From positions 186,001 through 250,000 of the forward strand of contig NZ_VJYZ01000004.1 in assembly GCF_007018965.1 (NCBI RefSeq): 64,000 nucleotides of DNA, in the 5' to 3' direction. Origin of the DNA: Paracoccus marinus (GTDB lineage Bacteria > Pseudomonadota > Alphaproteobacteria > Rhodobacterales > Rhodobacteraceae). A program made the translations under genes and the position numbers. The notes below the pieces were generated by a model, which was not told the origin of the DNA, made no database searches, and worked only from the letters and a program-made list of their open reading frames with translations. Of the stretch, positions 21,332 through 29,224 are shown piece after piece (position 1 is the stretch's first letter; every line of letters starts with the position of its first letter).

Positions 21332-21470
21332 ATCGCCCGGCTCGTCGCGCCACCTGGGGAAGATGCTGCTCGCACGCGACCGGGTCGTTTTTCGGAAGAA
21401 CGGCTGCCTGTATGAAGCCTGCCTATGGCGTGGGGTCTTGGGTGCCCCTTGATCCGCCTTCCGTGAGTAA

Positions 21471-21505
21471 AGGGATGCCATGGGATTTCATGGGAAGCAA
21501 CGGAA
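21471..21505. promoter_or_regulatory. MraZ-type operator: direct repeats with 10-bp period
   Basis: On the plus strand AGGGA, TGGGA and TGGGA begin at 21471, 21481 and 21491, each exactly 10 bp apart, with a degraded fourth copy CGGAA at 21501. E. coli MraZ is known to bind TGGGN repeats separated by 5 nt, the same period. The boxes are about 270 bp upstream of the mraZ start, so the transcript would carry a long leader. I could not place a convincing -35/-10 pair next to them. Confidence 0.65.
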
Positions 21506-21615
21506 TTGTTGAGAGTGAAAACGGGTGACAGGCGGTGCGGTTGTTAGAACCGATCAAGAACATAGCTGATGCGCTGCGGAAGAGATGGAACCTGTAGAGA
21601 CTGAGGATATCGCCA

Positions 21616-21660
21616 GCACCATATGTGGTGCGTGGGCGAGCTGTGGCAGATCGGTGCCAC
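21616..21660. promoter_or_regulatory. Two adjacent perfect inverted repeats upstream of mraZ
   Basis: GCACCA-TATG-TGGTGC (21616-21631) and GTGGCA-GATCGG-TGCCAC (21643-21660) lie 11 bp apart in the gene-free interval between mraZ and mrp. Either could be a protein operator or a small RNA hairpin. The interval 21510-21820 has no convincing ORF on either strand and about 57 percent GC, lower than coding DNA here. GANTC sites occur at 21701, 21769 and 21812. Confidence 0.4.
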
Positions 21661-21820
21661 CAATTCCCAAAGTTGCAGAAATCCGCCGAGGCGTTCCGCC
21701 GACTCACGGGAAAGCGGTCGGGCGATGGACAGAATAGCGGCCGTCCTCACGCCCATTCACGGGGGGTTGATTCGCAGGATGGCTGCCTGTTCCCGCCTTT
21801 TCCCAGCCTTTGAGTCACAA

Positions 21821-21844
21821 CGGGCGGCCCACCAGGACCGCCCG
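21821..21844 (-). terminator. Stem-loop after mrp, possible terminator
   Basis: CGGGCGG/CCGCCCG forms a perfect 7-bp stem with a 10-nt loop, 27 bp after the mrp stop. The following bases in the direction of mrp transcription (TTGTGACT) are only weakly U-rich, so Rho-independent termination is possible but not secure. Confidence 0.45.
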
Positions 21845-21871
21845 CCACATCAGCCACCAGAAAAGAACCGT

Positions 21872-22975
21872 TCAGCCCATGCCGCCCGCGACCAGCCGGC
21901 GGGCAAGGCGGATATAGGCGTCGGCGACCGGCCCCTGTCCGGCCGCGACCGGGCGTCCCTCGTCCCCGCCCAGCCGCACCGACAGGTCCAGCGGGATCTC
22001 GCCCAGGAACGGCAGGCCGCGCGCCTGCGCCTCGGCCGCGACGCCGCCGTGGCCGAACAGATGTTCCTCGTGGCCGCAATTGCGGCAGACATGGACGGAC
22101 ATGTTCTCGACCAGCCCCAGCACCGGGGTCCGCAGCTTGTCGAACATGTCGATCGCGCGCCGCGCGTCGATCATCGCCACGTCCTGGGGCGTGGAGACGA
22201 TGATCGCGCCCGTGACCTGCGCCTTCTGGCACAGGCTCAGCTGCACGTCGCCGGTGCCGGGCGGCAGGTCCACCAGCAAGACGTCCAGATCTCCCCAGTC
22301 CACCTGGTTCAGCATCTGCTGCAGCGCGCCCATCAGCATCGGCCCGCGCCAGACCAGCGCCTCGCCTTCCTTCATCATCAACCCGATCGACATCATCACC
22401 AGACCATGCGCGCGCACCGGCTGGATGCGGTCGCCCTCGCTCGTCGGGCGCTGGGTCACGCCCAGCATGCGCGGCTGGCTGGGGCCGTAGATGTCGGCGT
22501 CCAGCACGCCCACGCGCCGCCCCTCGCGCGCCAGCGCGACGGCGAGGTTGGTGGTGAGGGTGGATTTGCCGACCCCGCCCTTGCCCGACCCGATGGCGAC
22601 GATCCGGTCCACGCCGGGGATGGCGAGCGGACCCGCCTGCGGCGTTGGGTGGCGGCCGATCTTGAGGTTCGGCGCGGCGCCGGGTGCTGACGGCGAAGCG
22701 CCGCTTTGGGCCGCGACGGGCGATGCGCGTCCGGCGGGCGCGGTTGTCACGATCTGGACCGAGCTGACGCCGGGAAGCGCCTTGAGAAGCGCCTCGGCCT
22801 GTGCGCGCGCCGGTTCCAGCGCGCGGGCGAACTGCGCGTCCGGCGCCTCGATCACGAATCGGACCGCGCCGTCGGTCACCTGCAAGGCGCGAACCAGATC
22901 GGCGGAGATCAGGGTCTTGCCGCCCGGAACCGAAATCGTCGCAAGAACGTCACGAACACGGTCGTCGATGGTCAT
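21872..22975 (-). CDS. mrp: Iron-sulfur cluster carrier protein Mrp/ApbC
   Basis: P-loop ATPase of the MRP/NBP35 family that carries Fe-S clusters to apoproteins. 367 aa from ATG 22975. An N-terminal MIP18-like (DUF59) domain (about 1-80) is followed by an Ala/Pro linker, then deviant Walker A GSGKGGVGKST, LLVDLPPGTGDVQLSL, and the cluster-binding CxxC in HVCRNCGH. The gene stands alone, with a hairpin downstream and the CCTCC-loop RNA region divergent from it. Confidence 0.93.
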   Translation of the reverse strand: MTIDDRVRDVLATISVPGGKTLISADLVRALQVTDGAVRFVIEAPDAQFARALEPARAQAEALLKALPGVSSVQIVTTAPAGRASPVAAQSGASPSAPGAAPNLKIGRHPTPQAGPLAIPGVDRIVAIGSGKGGVGKSTLTTNLAVALAREGRRVGVLDADIYGPSQPRMLGVTQRPTSEGDRIQPVRAHGLVMMSIGLMMKEGEALVWRGPMLMGALQQMLNQVDWGDLDVLLVDLPPGTGDVQLSLCQKAQVTGAIIVSTPQDVAMIDARRAIDMFDKLRTPVLGLVENMSVHVCRNCGHEEHLFGHGGVAAEAQARGLPFLGEIPLDLSVRLGGDEGRPVAAGQGPVADAYIRLARRLVAGGMG

Positions 22976-23308
22976 GGGGCGGGCTCCGGTCCTGGCAGGG
23001 TTGCATTGCAGCATCGCAGGCGGGGAACGTGGCGTAAAGCGCGCGAGCGCAGCGACGGACGTTGCGTCATTTGCATGACTGACGCGCCGGAGAGACCTTG
23101 AACATTCGCTGTGTGCGAGCAGTTGCCGTTATGACGCTGCCATTTGCGGGGCAGCGAGCGGATCCGTTCCATGCAACAGACGCATGGCTCATAGACCTTT
23201 TCCGCCATTGTGCAGCTGCAGCATTTGGCCCATGTTCGGGACAAGACGAACGCCACGGTGCCGCGTCTGGCACACGAAGCGAACGGGCCCCGCAAGGGCA
23301 GCACGGAT
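22976..23308. other. Gene-free interval upstream of the hairpin array
   Basis: No ORF here looks real. It must hold the mrp promoter (minus) and probably the array promoter (plus). Visible elements: a GTCAT-TTGC-ATGAC inverted repeat at 23066-23079, a CCTTGAA (sigma-32 -35-like) at 23095-23101, and CCCATGTT at 23229-23236 resembling a heat-shock -10. These two are too far apart to form one promoter, and the hexamer partner of each is weak. Confidence 0.5.
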
Positions 23309-23655
23309 CCTGACCCCTTCCTCCTCCCTGGGGATCAGGCTTGGGCGGCACCCCTCCTCCCCTCCCCTGGGGTGCCGCCAACCAGTTACGCGACGATCCG
23401 ATCCTCCTCCCCGGATCGACGCGGATCAGGCGGCGGCCCACTCCTCCTCCCTGGGGCCGCCGCCTACCTTTCCGCCCCCCGGGGCGGCGAAGGTCACGAC
23501 GGAACACGGCGGCCCCTCCTCCTCCCCGGGGTCGTTCGTCAGCGGTGCCGGCCACTCCTCCCCGGTCTGCATCGCACCTCATACGCGGCCCTCCTCCTCC
23601 CCCGGGCCAGCGTTGTGCGGCGGCGCCTCCTCCCCTCCCCCCTTGGCGCCGCCGC
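23309..23655 (+). ncRNA. Tandem array of CCUCC-loop hairpin RNAs (cuckoo/CcsR type)
   Basis: Nine consecutive hairpins in 347 bp with no ORF. Units: 23309-23339, 23344-23379 (11-bp stem), 23394-23418, 23429-23464 (11-bp stem), 23466-23494, 23498-23540, 23542-23575, 23583-23613, 23617-23655 (11-bp stem). All but the fifth expose CTCCTCC-type sequence in the loop; unit 1 has CCTCCTCCC exactly. Stems differ in sequence while loops are kept, so folding is under selection. This matches the alphaproteobacterial cuckoo family, including the stress-induced CcsR RNAs of Rhodobacter sphaeroides, whose loops are anti-Shine-Dalgarno-like. Strand follows from the C-rich loops. It ends 50 bp before rlmJ. 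Confidence 0.85.
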
Positions 23656-23705
23656 GTCCTTTCGCCCCGCTTCCGCACGGCATCCGCGCGCGCTATGGGT
23701 CGGGG

Positions 23706-24482
23706 ATGTTGTCCTACCAGCACAGTTTTCACGCCGGAAACGCGGCCGACGTCCACAAGCATGCGCTGCTGGCGGTGGCGCTGGCGCGGCTGGCGGGCAA
23801 GGACAAGCCCTTCACCTACGCCGAAACCCACGCCGGGCGCGGCCTTTACGACCTGACCGCGCCCGAGGCGGCGCGCACCGGCGAGGCGCGCGCGGGCATC
23901 GTCCGGGCGCTGGACCGGGGCTGGTTTCCCTACGACCATCCGCTCCGCGCCGCGCTGGCGGCGACGCGGACGCGCCACGGACCCGACACCTATCCCGGAT
24001 CGCCGCTGATCGCGCGCCACTTCCTGCGGCCCGGCGACGTGGCGCATCTGGCCGAACTGCACCCGCAGGAACACGCGGCGCTGGCCGACGTGGCGGGGTT
24101 CGCGCATCTGCACCGTCAGGACGGCTTCGAGATGGCGAACGCGATCCTGCCGCCCACGCCGCGCCGGGGCATGCTGCTGATCGACCCCAGCTACGAGGTC
24201 AAGGCCGACTACGACCGCATTCCGGGCATCGTCGGCAGGCTGGCGCGCAAGTGGAACGTGGGGGTGATCGCCGTCTGGTATCCGATCCTCGGCGACGACC
24301 GGCAGGCGGCGATGGCGCGTGAGCTGACAGAAACGGCGGGCGCCGGGGCGCTGGCGTCCGAGGTGCGGTTTCCGCCCGCGCGGGCGGGGCACGGCATGGC
24401 CGGCTCGGGGATGTTCGTGATCAACCCGCCCTTCGGCCTTGCCGACGAGGCGGCGCGGCTGGCCCGCCTGTTCGCGGCCTGA
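23706..24482 (+). CDS. rlmJ: 23S rRNA (adenine2030-N6)-methyltransferase
   Basis: 258 aa from ATG 23706 (MLSYQHSFHAGNAADVHKHA), the conserved N-terminus of RlmJ/YhiR. Further signatures are TYAETHAGRGLYDLT and the catalytic-type DPSYEVKADY motif with the FVINPPFGL strand near the end. It methylates A2030 of 23S rRNA. It begins just after the CCUCC hairpin array and could be read through from it. Confidence 0.92.
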   Translation: MLSYQHSFHAGNAADVHKHALLAVALARLAGKDKPFTYAETHAGRGLYDLTAPEAARTGEARAGIVRALDRGWFPYDHPLRAALAATRTRHGPDTYPGSPLIARHFLRPGDVAHLAELHPQEHAALADVAGFAHLHRQDGFEMANAILPPTPRRGMLLIDPSYEVKADYDRIPGIVGRLARKWNVGVIAVWYPILGDDRQAAMARELTETAGAGALASEVRFPPARAGHGMAGSGMFVINPPFGLADEAARLARLFAA

Positions 24483-24485
24483 CGC

Positions 24486-24737
24486 TCAGGCGACCGTCAG
24501 CGCCACGCCCGCGTCCCGCAGCACCCGCGCGATCCCGGCCGCATGGTCCCCCAGGGAACGTTCCGCGGCGTCAAAGTCGCGCCACGTCACGGCGTCGGGC
24601 CGCGCGTCGCGCAGGCAGTCGGCCAAGGCGTCGAGGTTGCGCCCATAGAACGCGGGCAGCCCCAGCACGCGGGACAGCTCGTCATGCGCGGCGTCGCGTG
24701 AAATCATGCGCGCGCCGTCAGGCACCGCGCCCCTCAT
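24486..24737 (-). CDS. Barstar family protein
   Basis: 83 aa. LGLPAFYGRNLDALADCLRD is the barstar core (the YGRNLDAL helix that docks into barnase-type RNases), with TWRDFDAAERSLGDHA following. Barstars inhibit guanyl-specific RNases. No barnase-like gene is adjacent, so it is either an orphan immunity protein or paired elsewhere. ATG 24737 overlaps the GFA gene stop (ATGA), placing it last in a three-gene operon; it converges on rlmJ with 3 bp between the stops. Confidence 0.85.
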   Translation of the reverse strand: MRGAVPDGARMISRDAAHDELSRVLGLPAFYGRNLDALADCLRDARPDAVTWRDFDAAERSLGDHAAGIARVLRDAGVALTVA

Positions 24738-25183
24738 GCGTCGGGGCGATAAACCAGCGTGCCCGCCTGCCCGCCGCCGCCGTCCCCGGGGTGTACGCGG
24801 CCGTTCATCACCGGCACCTCGGCGAAGTCGAACGGGCTCACCCCGTCCAGGCAGGCGACGTTGACCCCGTACTGGCTGGGGTTCGAGCGGCGCTGGTGGT
24901 GGGTGTAGATGCCGCAGACCTTGCAGAAGTGGTGGACCGCCGTGCCGGTGTTGAAGCGGTATTCGCCCAAGGCGTCCTGCCCCGACAGGATCTCGATCCC
25001 GTCCAGCGGCGCGCTGACCGCGACGGCCCCGCGCATCCGGCAGAACGAACAGTCGCAGCGCCGGGCGGTGCGCAGCCCGTCCGACAGCCGCACCCGCATT
25101 CGCACGGCGCCGCAGTGGCAGGCGGCGTCCACCTCGGTCATGTCGGGGTCGGGGCCGGTGGGAAAGACCTGTGGCTCGCTCAT
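24734..25183 (-). CDS. GFA (glutathione-dependent formaldehyde-activating)/CENP-V family protein
   Basis: 149 aa. The two zinc sites of the fold are seen: ACHCGAVR, CDCSFCRMRG and HFCKVCGIYTHHQRR. Family members include Gfa of Paracoccus, which speeds the spontaneous reaction of formaldehyde with glutathione, but most are uncharacterised. Middle gene of the operon UPF0173 hydrolase, GFA, barstar, joined by ATGA overlaps at both ends. Confidence 0.88.
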   Translation of the reverse strand: MSEPQVFPTGPDPDMTEVDAACHCGAVRMRVRLSDGLRTARRCDCSFCRMRGAVAVSAPLDGIEILSGQDALGEYRFNTGTAVHHFCKVCGIYTHHQRRSNPSQYGVNVACLDGVSPFDFAEVPVMNGRVHPGDGGGGQAGTLVYRPDA

Positions 25184-25899
25184 GCTGTGGCTCCGGTCCG
25201 GGGCGCGATCTCGATCGGGTTCAGCACCTCGGGCTCGATCACCTCGACGCCGGGCAGCGCGACGCGCAGGGGGGCCGCGTCCGTCGCCAGCACGGCGAAG
25301 CTGCGGTAGTGGCTGGGGATCACGGTCTTGAAGTCGAAATACCGTCTGGCGGCATAGCCCGCGCGCGCCATGTCCATGGTGTAGTGCCCGCCCGCGCACA
25401 GGATGCCGATGTCGGGTTTGTGCAGGTCGCCCATCCAGTCCATGTCGGCCATGATGTCGGTGTCGCCGCTGAAATAGACGACGTGCCCCTCGCCCGCGAT
25501 CATGTAGCCCGACTCGTGACCGGCATAGATGGGCTGGCCGCCCCGCCCTTCCATCGCCGAGGAATGGCTGGCCGCGACCATCGTCACCTTCGCGCCGTTC
25601 AGGTCCACGGTCCCGCCCTTGTTGAAGCCGGTGCCGTCCAGCCCCTCGCTTTCGGACCAGAAGGTGACGAGGTCCGCGATCCCCACCACCGGCACCCCCA
25701 GCCGCTTGGCAAGCGCCGGGACGCCCGAGGTGTGGTCGCCGTGCCCGTGGGTGATCAGGATGTGGGTCGTGCCCGCGACCGCCTCGTCGCGCCGGTCCTC
25801 GGGAAAGGACGGGTTCGCATCCAGCGCGGGGTCCACCAGGATCACCGCCTTTTCGATCTCGATCCGCCAGCTGCCGTGGCCAAGCCAGGTCAGTTTCAT
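25180..25899 (-). CDS. UPF0173 metal-dependent hydrolase (metallo-beta-lactamase fold)
   Basis: 239 aa. LTWLGHGSWRIE at the start, metal motif THGHGDHTSG (HxHxDH), AASHSS, YFSGDTDI and the late IPSHYRSF complete the metallo-hydrolase set. UPF0173 proteins are widespread; the substrate is unknown. First gene of the hydrolase-GFA-barstar operon, divergent from gatC with 107 bp between. Confidence 0.92.
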   Translation of the reverse strand: MKLTWLGHGSWRIEIEKAVILVDPALDANPSFPEDRRDEAVAGTTHILITHGHGDHTSGVPALAKRLGVPVVGIADLVTFWSESEGLDGTGFNKGGTVDLNGAKVTMVAASHSSAMEGRGGQPIYAGHESGYMIAGEGHVVYFSGDTDIMADMDWMGDLHKPDIGILCAGGHYTMDMARAGYAARRYFDFKTVIPSHYRSFAVLATDAAPLRVALPGVEVIEPEVLNPIEIAPRTGATA

Positions 25900-26006
25900 C
25901 GTCCGGTCCTTTTCGGGGCGCGGCGGGCGTTCACGGTCGCGGGTCCGCGCGGCTTGCAGGGTCTCGCCCCGGACGGTAAACGCGGGCCAAGCGAAAGGAA
26001 AACCGA

Positions 26007-26294
26007 ATGTCGATTGACCCCTCCGAGGCCCGCAAGGTCGCGCATCTGGCGCGGATCGCGGTTCGCGACGAGGCGCTGCCGGCGCTTGCCGCCGAGCTGA
26101 ACGGCATCCTGCATTTCATGGAACAGCTGAACGAGGTCGACGTGACCGGGATCGAACCCATGACCGGGGTCGAGCCGATGCGCCTGAAGCGGCGCGAGGA
26201 TGTCGTCACCGACGGCGACATGCAGGACCGGGTGCTGCGCAACGCGCCGGACGCGCGCGAGGGGTTCTTTGCCGTGCCCAAGGTGGTGGAATGA
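26007..26294 (+). CDS. gatC: Asp/Glu-tRNA amidotransferase subunit C
   Basis: 95 aa: [21 protein letters not shown], the [23 protein letters not shown] core and the C-terminal [12 protein letters not shown] are typical. It is the linker subunit of the GatCAB complex that amidates misacylated Glu-tRNA(Gln) or Asp-tRNA(Asn). AAAGGAA precedes ATG 26007. The stop overlaps gatA (ATGA). gatB is not in the window. Confidence 0.95.
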   Translation: MSIDPSEARKVAHLARIAVRDEALPALAAELNGILHFMEQLNEVDVTGIEPMTGVEPMRLKRREDVVTDGDMQDRVLRNAPDAREGFFAVPKVVE

Positions 26295-27769
26295 CCCTGA
26301 ACCAGCTGACGATCGCCGAGGCGCGGGACGCCTTGCGCGCGGGCGACGTGACCGCGACCGACCTGACCCACGCCTGCCTGTCGGCGATCGACGCAGGGTC
26401 ACCGCTGAACGCTTTCGTCCACCATACGCCCGACATCGCGCTGGCGCAGGCGGAAGCCGCCGACAAGCGCCTGCGCGCGGGCGACGCGCCGTCGATGTGC
26501 GGGATTCCGGTCGGGATCAAGGACCTGTTCTGCACGCGGGGCGTGCCGTCGCAGGCGGCGTCCCGGATCCTTGAAGGGTTCTTGCCCGAATACGAATCCA
26601 CCGTCACCCAGAACCTGTTCGACGCGGGCGCGGTGATGCTGGGCAAGCTGAACATGGACGAGTTCGCGATGGGCTCGTCGAACGAGACCAGCGTCTATGG
26701 CAACGCCGTGAACCCGTGGAAGTCGGGCGACGCGCCGCTGACGCCGGGCGGATCGTCGGGCGGGTCGTCCGCCGCCGTGGCGGCCGACCTGTGCCTTGCC
26801 GCGACCGGCACCGACACCGGCGGCTCGATCCGTCAGCCCGCCGCCTTTACCGGCATCGTCGGGCTGAAACCGACCTACGGCCGGGTGTCGCGCTGGGGAA
26901 CGATCGCCTTCGCATCCTCGCTGGACCAGGCCGGTCCGATGACGCGCAGCGTGCGCGACGCCGCGATCATGCTGGGCGCGATGGCATCGGTCGATCCCAA
27001 GGATTCGACCAGCGCCGACCGTCCGGTGCCCGACTACGAGGCGGCGCTGACCGGCGACATCCGGGGCAAGCGCGTCGGCATCCCGCGCGAATACCGGATG
27101 GACGGCATGTCGCCCGAAATCGACGCGCTGTGGAAACGGGGCGCCGAGATGCTGCGCGATGCCGGCGCCGAGATCGTGGACATCAGCCTGCCGCACACGA
27201 AATACGCGCTGCCGGCCTATTACGTCATCGCCCCGGCCGAGGCGTCCTCGAACCTCGCCCGCTACGACGGGGTCCGCTACGGGCGCCGCGCCGCGCTAGC
27301 CGCGGGCGACGGCGTGACCGAGATGTATGAGCGCACCCGCGCCGAGGGCTTCGGCCCCGAGGTGCAGCGCCGCGTGATGGTCGGCACCTACGTCCTGTCG
27401 GCGGGCTTTTACGACGCCTATTACAACCGCGCCCGCAAGGTCCGCGCGCTGATCAAGCGCGACTTCGACCAGGCGTTCGCGGACGGGATCGACACGATCC
27501 TGACCCCCGCCACGCCCTCGCCGGCATTCCCGCTGGGCTCGATGCAGGACGCCGACCCGGTCGAGATGTATCTCAACGACGTGTTCACGGTGACGGTGAA
27601 CCTGGCCGGGCTGCCGGGCCTTGCCGTGCCGGTGGGGCTGAACGGGGACGGCCTGCCGCTGGGGCTGCAACTGATCGGGCGCCCGTGGGACGAAGGCAAT
27701 CTTCTGAACCACGGCGCCGTCCTTGAACGGGCGGCGGGCTTTGCGGCCAAACCGTCGCGCTGGTGGTAG
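26291..27769 (+). CDS. gatA: Asp/Glu-tRNA amidotransferase subunit A
   Basis: Amidase subunit releasing ammonia from glutamine for transamidation. 492 aa. The amidase-signature triad is visible: Lys77 in PVGIKDLF, the Ser pair near 155 in [12 protein letters not shown], and Ser179 in [12 protein letters not shown]-terminal [13 protein letters not shown] and GLQLIGRPW fit GatA. Coupled to gatC by ATGA. Confidence 0.97.
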   Translation: MTLNQLTIAEARDALRAGDVTATDLTHACLSAIDAGSPLNAFVHHTPDIALAQAEAADKRLRAGDAPSMCGIPVGIKDLFCTRGVPSQAASRILEGFLPEYESTVTQNLFDAGAVMLGKLNMDEFAMGSSNETSVYGNAVNPWKSGDAPLTPGGSSGGSSAAVAADLCLAATGTDTGGSIRQPAAFTGIVGLKPTYGRVSRWGTIAFASSLDQAGPMTRSVRDAAIMLGAMASVDPKDSTSADRPVPDYEAALTGDIRGKRVGIPREYRMDGMSPEIDALWKRGAEMLRDAGAEIVDISLPHTKYALPAYYVIAPAEASSNLARYDGVRYGRRAALAAGDGVTEMYERTRAEGFGPEVQRRVMVGTYVLSAGFYDAYYNRARKVRALIKRDFDQAFADGIDTILTPATPSPAFPLGSMQDADPVEMYLNDVFTVTVNLAGLPGLAVPVGLNGDGLPLGLQLIGRPWDEGNLLNHGAVLERAAGFAAKPSRWW

Positions 27770-27810
27770 GCTGAAGCGTCCATAACCGCGCGCCGCGCGA
27801 GGAGAGAGTG

Positions 27811-28443
27811 ATGCGTCGACAGATCATGGTGATGGGTGCGCTGCTGGCGCTTGCGGCCTGCGGGGAAAACGCGGGCTGGAACCCGAACTACCGCGCCAAG
27901 GCCACACCCTACGGCGACTACCTGCGCGCCCGCGAAAGCGCGCTGATGGGCCGGCGCGAGGATCCGCCGCGGATCGTCCCGGTGACGCTGCCGGTCAAGG
28001 CACCGACGCCCGAACAGATCAGCGGCCACTCGATGCGCCCGGTGCCCGAGGCGACGCTGGCGCGGACCCGCAAGCCCGCGGGCGCGCCGTCGATCGACCC
28101 CTACCCGAGCGAGCCGGTGCTGGCCTCCAGAAAGACGGTCGCGGCGGGCGCGGTGGTGGTGGCCCCCGTCGCCGTCGTCGCCGCCCCTGGGGGCACGACG
28201 CTTCAGGCCTATGCGGTCGCGAACGCCCACCGCCCCGGCACGCGGGTCTATGCCCGCCCGGTGGGCTACGGCCGCGTCGCCGCCGACCCGCAGCTTTGCG
28301 CGTCCTACGCCGACCCGGCCGCCGCTCAGGCCGCGTTCATCGCCAGGGGCGGCCCGGCGGTCGATCCGCTTGGCCTCGACCCCGACGGCGACGGCTTCGT
28401 CTGCGGCTGGGACCCCGCGCCCTACCGCGCCGCCGCGAGGTGA
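27811..28443 (+). CDS. Lipoprotein with C-terminal excalibur-like motif
   Basis: 210 aa from ATG 27811, with AGGAGAG upstream (a GTG one codon earlier is less likely). A lipobox LLALAACGEN gives Cys17 for lipidation, so it is probably periplasm-facing. The middle is Pro/Ala-rich and low complexity; the C-terminus has LCASYADPAAAQAAF and then DLDPDGDGFVCGWDP, which resembles the excalibur Ca-binding motif DxDxDGxxC. Function unknown. Its stop overlaps the amidase start (GTGA), linking it to cell-wall metabolism. Confidence 0.75.
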   Translation: MRRQIMVMGALLALAACGENAGWNPNYRAKATPYGDYLRARESALMGRREDPPRIVPVTLPVKAPTPEQISGHSMRPVPEATLARTRKPAGAPSIDPYPSEPVLASRKTVAAGAVVVAPVAVVAAPGGTTLQAYAVANAHRPGTRVYARPVGYGRVAADPQLCASYADPAAAQAAFIARGGPAVDPLGLDPDGDGFVCGWDPAPYRAAAR

Positions 28444-29114
28444 TCCCGCCCTCCCCGAACCACGGGGAGCGCCGGGGGACGCAGCGCCCGGACCTGATCG
28501 TCCTGCACTACACCGGCATGGCCGATGGCGCGTCCGCCCGCGCGCGGCTGTGCGACCCGTCGTCCGAGGTGTCGGCCCACTGGCTGATTCTGGAGGATGG
28601 CACCGCCGAGGCGCTGGTCGCCGAGGATCGCCGCGCCTGGCACGCCGGCGCGGGGTCGTGGCGCGGGCGCGAGGACGTGAACTCGCATTCCATCGGGATC
28701 GAGATCGCGAACCCCGGCGACCGCCCCTTCGCCGCGGCGCAGATGACGGTGCTTGAGGATCTGCTGCGCGGGGTCATGGCGCGCTGGGGGATCGGGCCGG
28801 CGGGCGTGATCGCCCATTCGGACATGGCGCCCGGCCGCAAGATCGACCCCGGCCCGCGCTTCGACTGGCGCCGGCTCGGATTTGCCGGGCTGGCGTTGTG
28901 GGCGGACCGGATCAGCCCGGGCGACAACGACCTGCCGCTTGCCGCCAGCCTGGACCTTATCGGCTACCCGCCTGTCGATCCCGAAACGCGGCTGTCCGCG
29001 TTCCGCCTGCGGTTCCGGCCGGGAGCGTCGGGCCCTGAATCGGACCATGACCGCGCCGTCGCTGCCGCCGTCGCCCGCCTGTCTGTGGGCGAATCTGTGG
29101 ACAGAACGACATAA
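28440..29114 (+). CDS. N-acetylmuramoyl-L-alanine amidase (Amidase_2/AmiD type)
   Basis: 224 aa from GTG 28440 (overlapping the lipoprotein TGA). Zinc amidase fold: IVLHYTGM (first zinc His), SAHWLILEDG, RAWHAGAGSW, SHSIGIEIANPG (catalytic Glu) and VIAHSDMAPGRKIDPG (second His and Lys). No signal peptide is visible, as in cytoplasmic AmpD-like enzymes that cleave recycled anhydro-muropeptides. An AmpD or AmiD role is equally possible. Confidence 0.9.
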   Translation: MIPPSPNHGERRGTQRPDLIVLHYTGMADGASARARLCDPSSEVSAHWLILEDGTAEALVAEDRRAWHAGAGSWRGREDVNSHSIGIEIANPGDRPFAAAQMTVLEDLLRGVMARWGIGPAGVIAHSDMAPGRKIDPGPRFDWRRLGFAGLALWADRISPGDNDLPLAASLDLIGYPPVDPETRLSAFRLRFRPGASGPESDHDRAVAAAVARLSVGESVDRTT

Positions 29115-29147
29115 GGCGCCGAGAACTTTAGACAAATCTTGCTGCCG

Positions 29148-29163
29148 TTAAGGAGTGATTAAC
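29148..29163. promoter_or_regulatory. Perfect CtrA-type binding site upstream of the Hint gene
   Basis: TTAA-GGAGTGA-TTAAC matches the alphaproteobacterial CtrA consensus TTAA-N7-TTAAC exactly. It lies 61 bp before the Hint-protein ATG in an AT-rich pocket of an otherwise GC-rich region; I found no other full match in the window. Confidence 0.65.
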
Positions 29164-29224
29164 CACATCGTTCCTAGCGTGCCCCCAAACGCGGTCAGAA
29201 CGGCCGCTGGCAAGGGGCAGAGAC

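Noticed and set aside
21200..21481. N-terminal extension of MraZ to an ATG at 21481
   Set aside because: The extra 94 residues are Arg/Pro-rich, overlap two RNA hairpins and the operator, and TTG 21199 has a good ribosome site matching known MraZ ends.
23098..23313. A 71-residue frame upstream of the array as a DUF1127 (CcaF1-like) host gene
   Set aside because: It lacks the DUF1127 Leu/Asp/Arg core seen in proteins preceding CcsR RNAs.
23309..23655. CRISPR array
   Set aside because: Repeats are not identical, units fold individually, spacing is irregular and no cas genes are present.
23184..23708. Long plus-strand frames through the hairpin array
   Set aside because: They only translate C-rich loops and stems into Pro/Ser/Arg repeats; stem pairing explains the sequence better.
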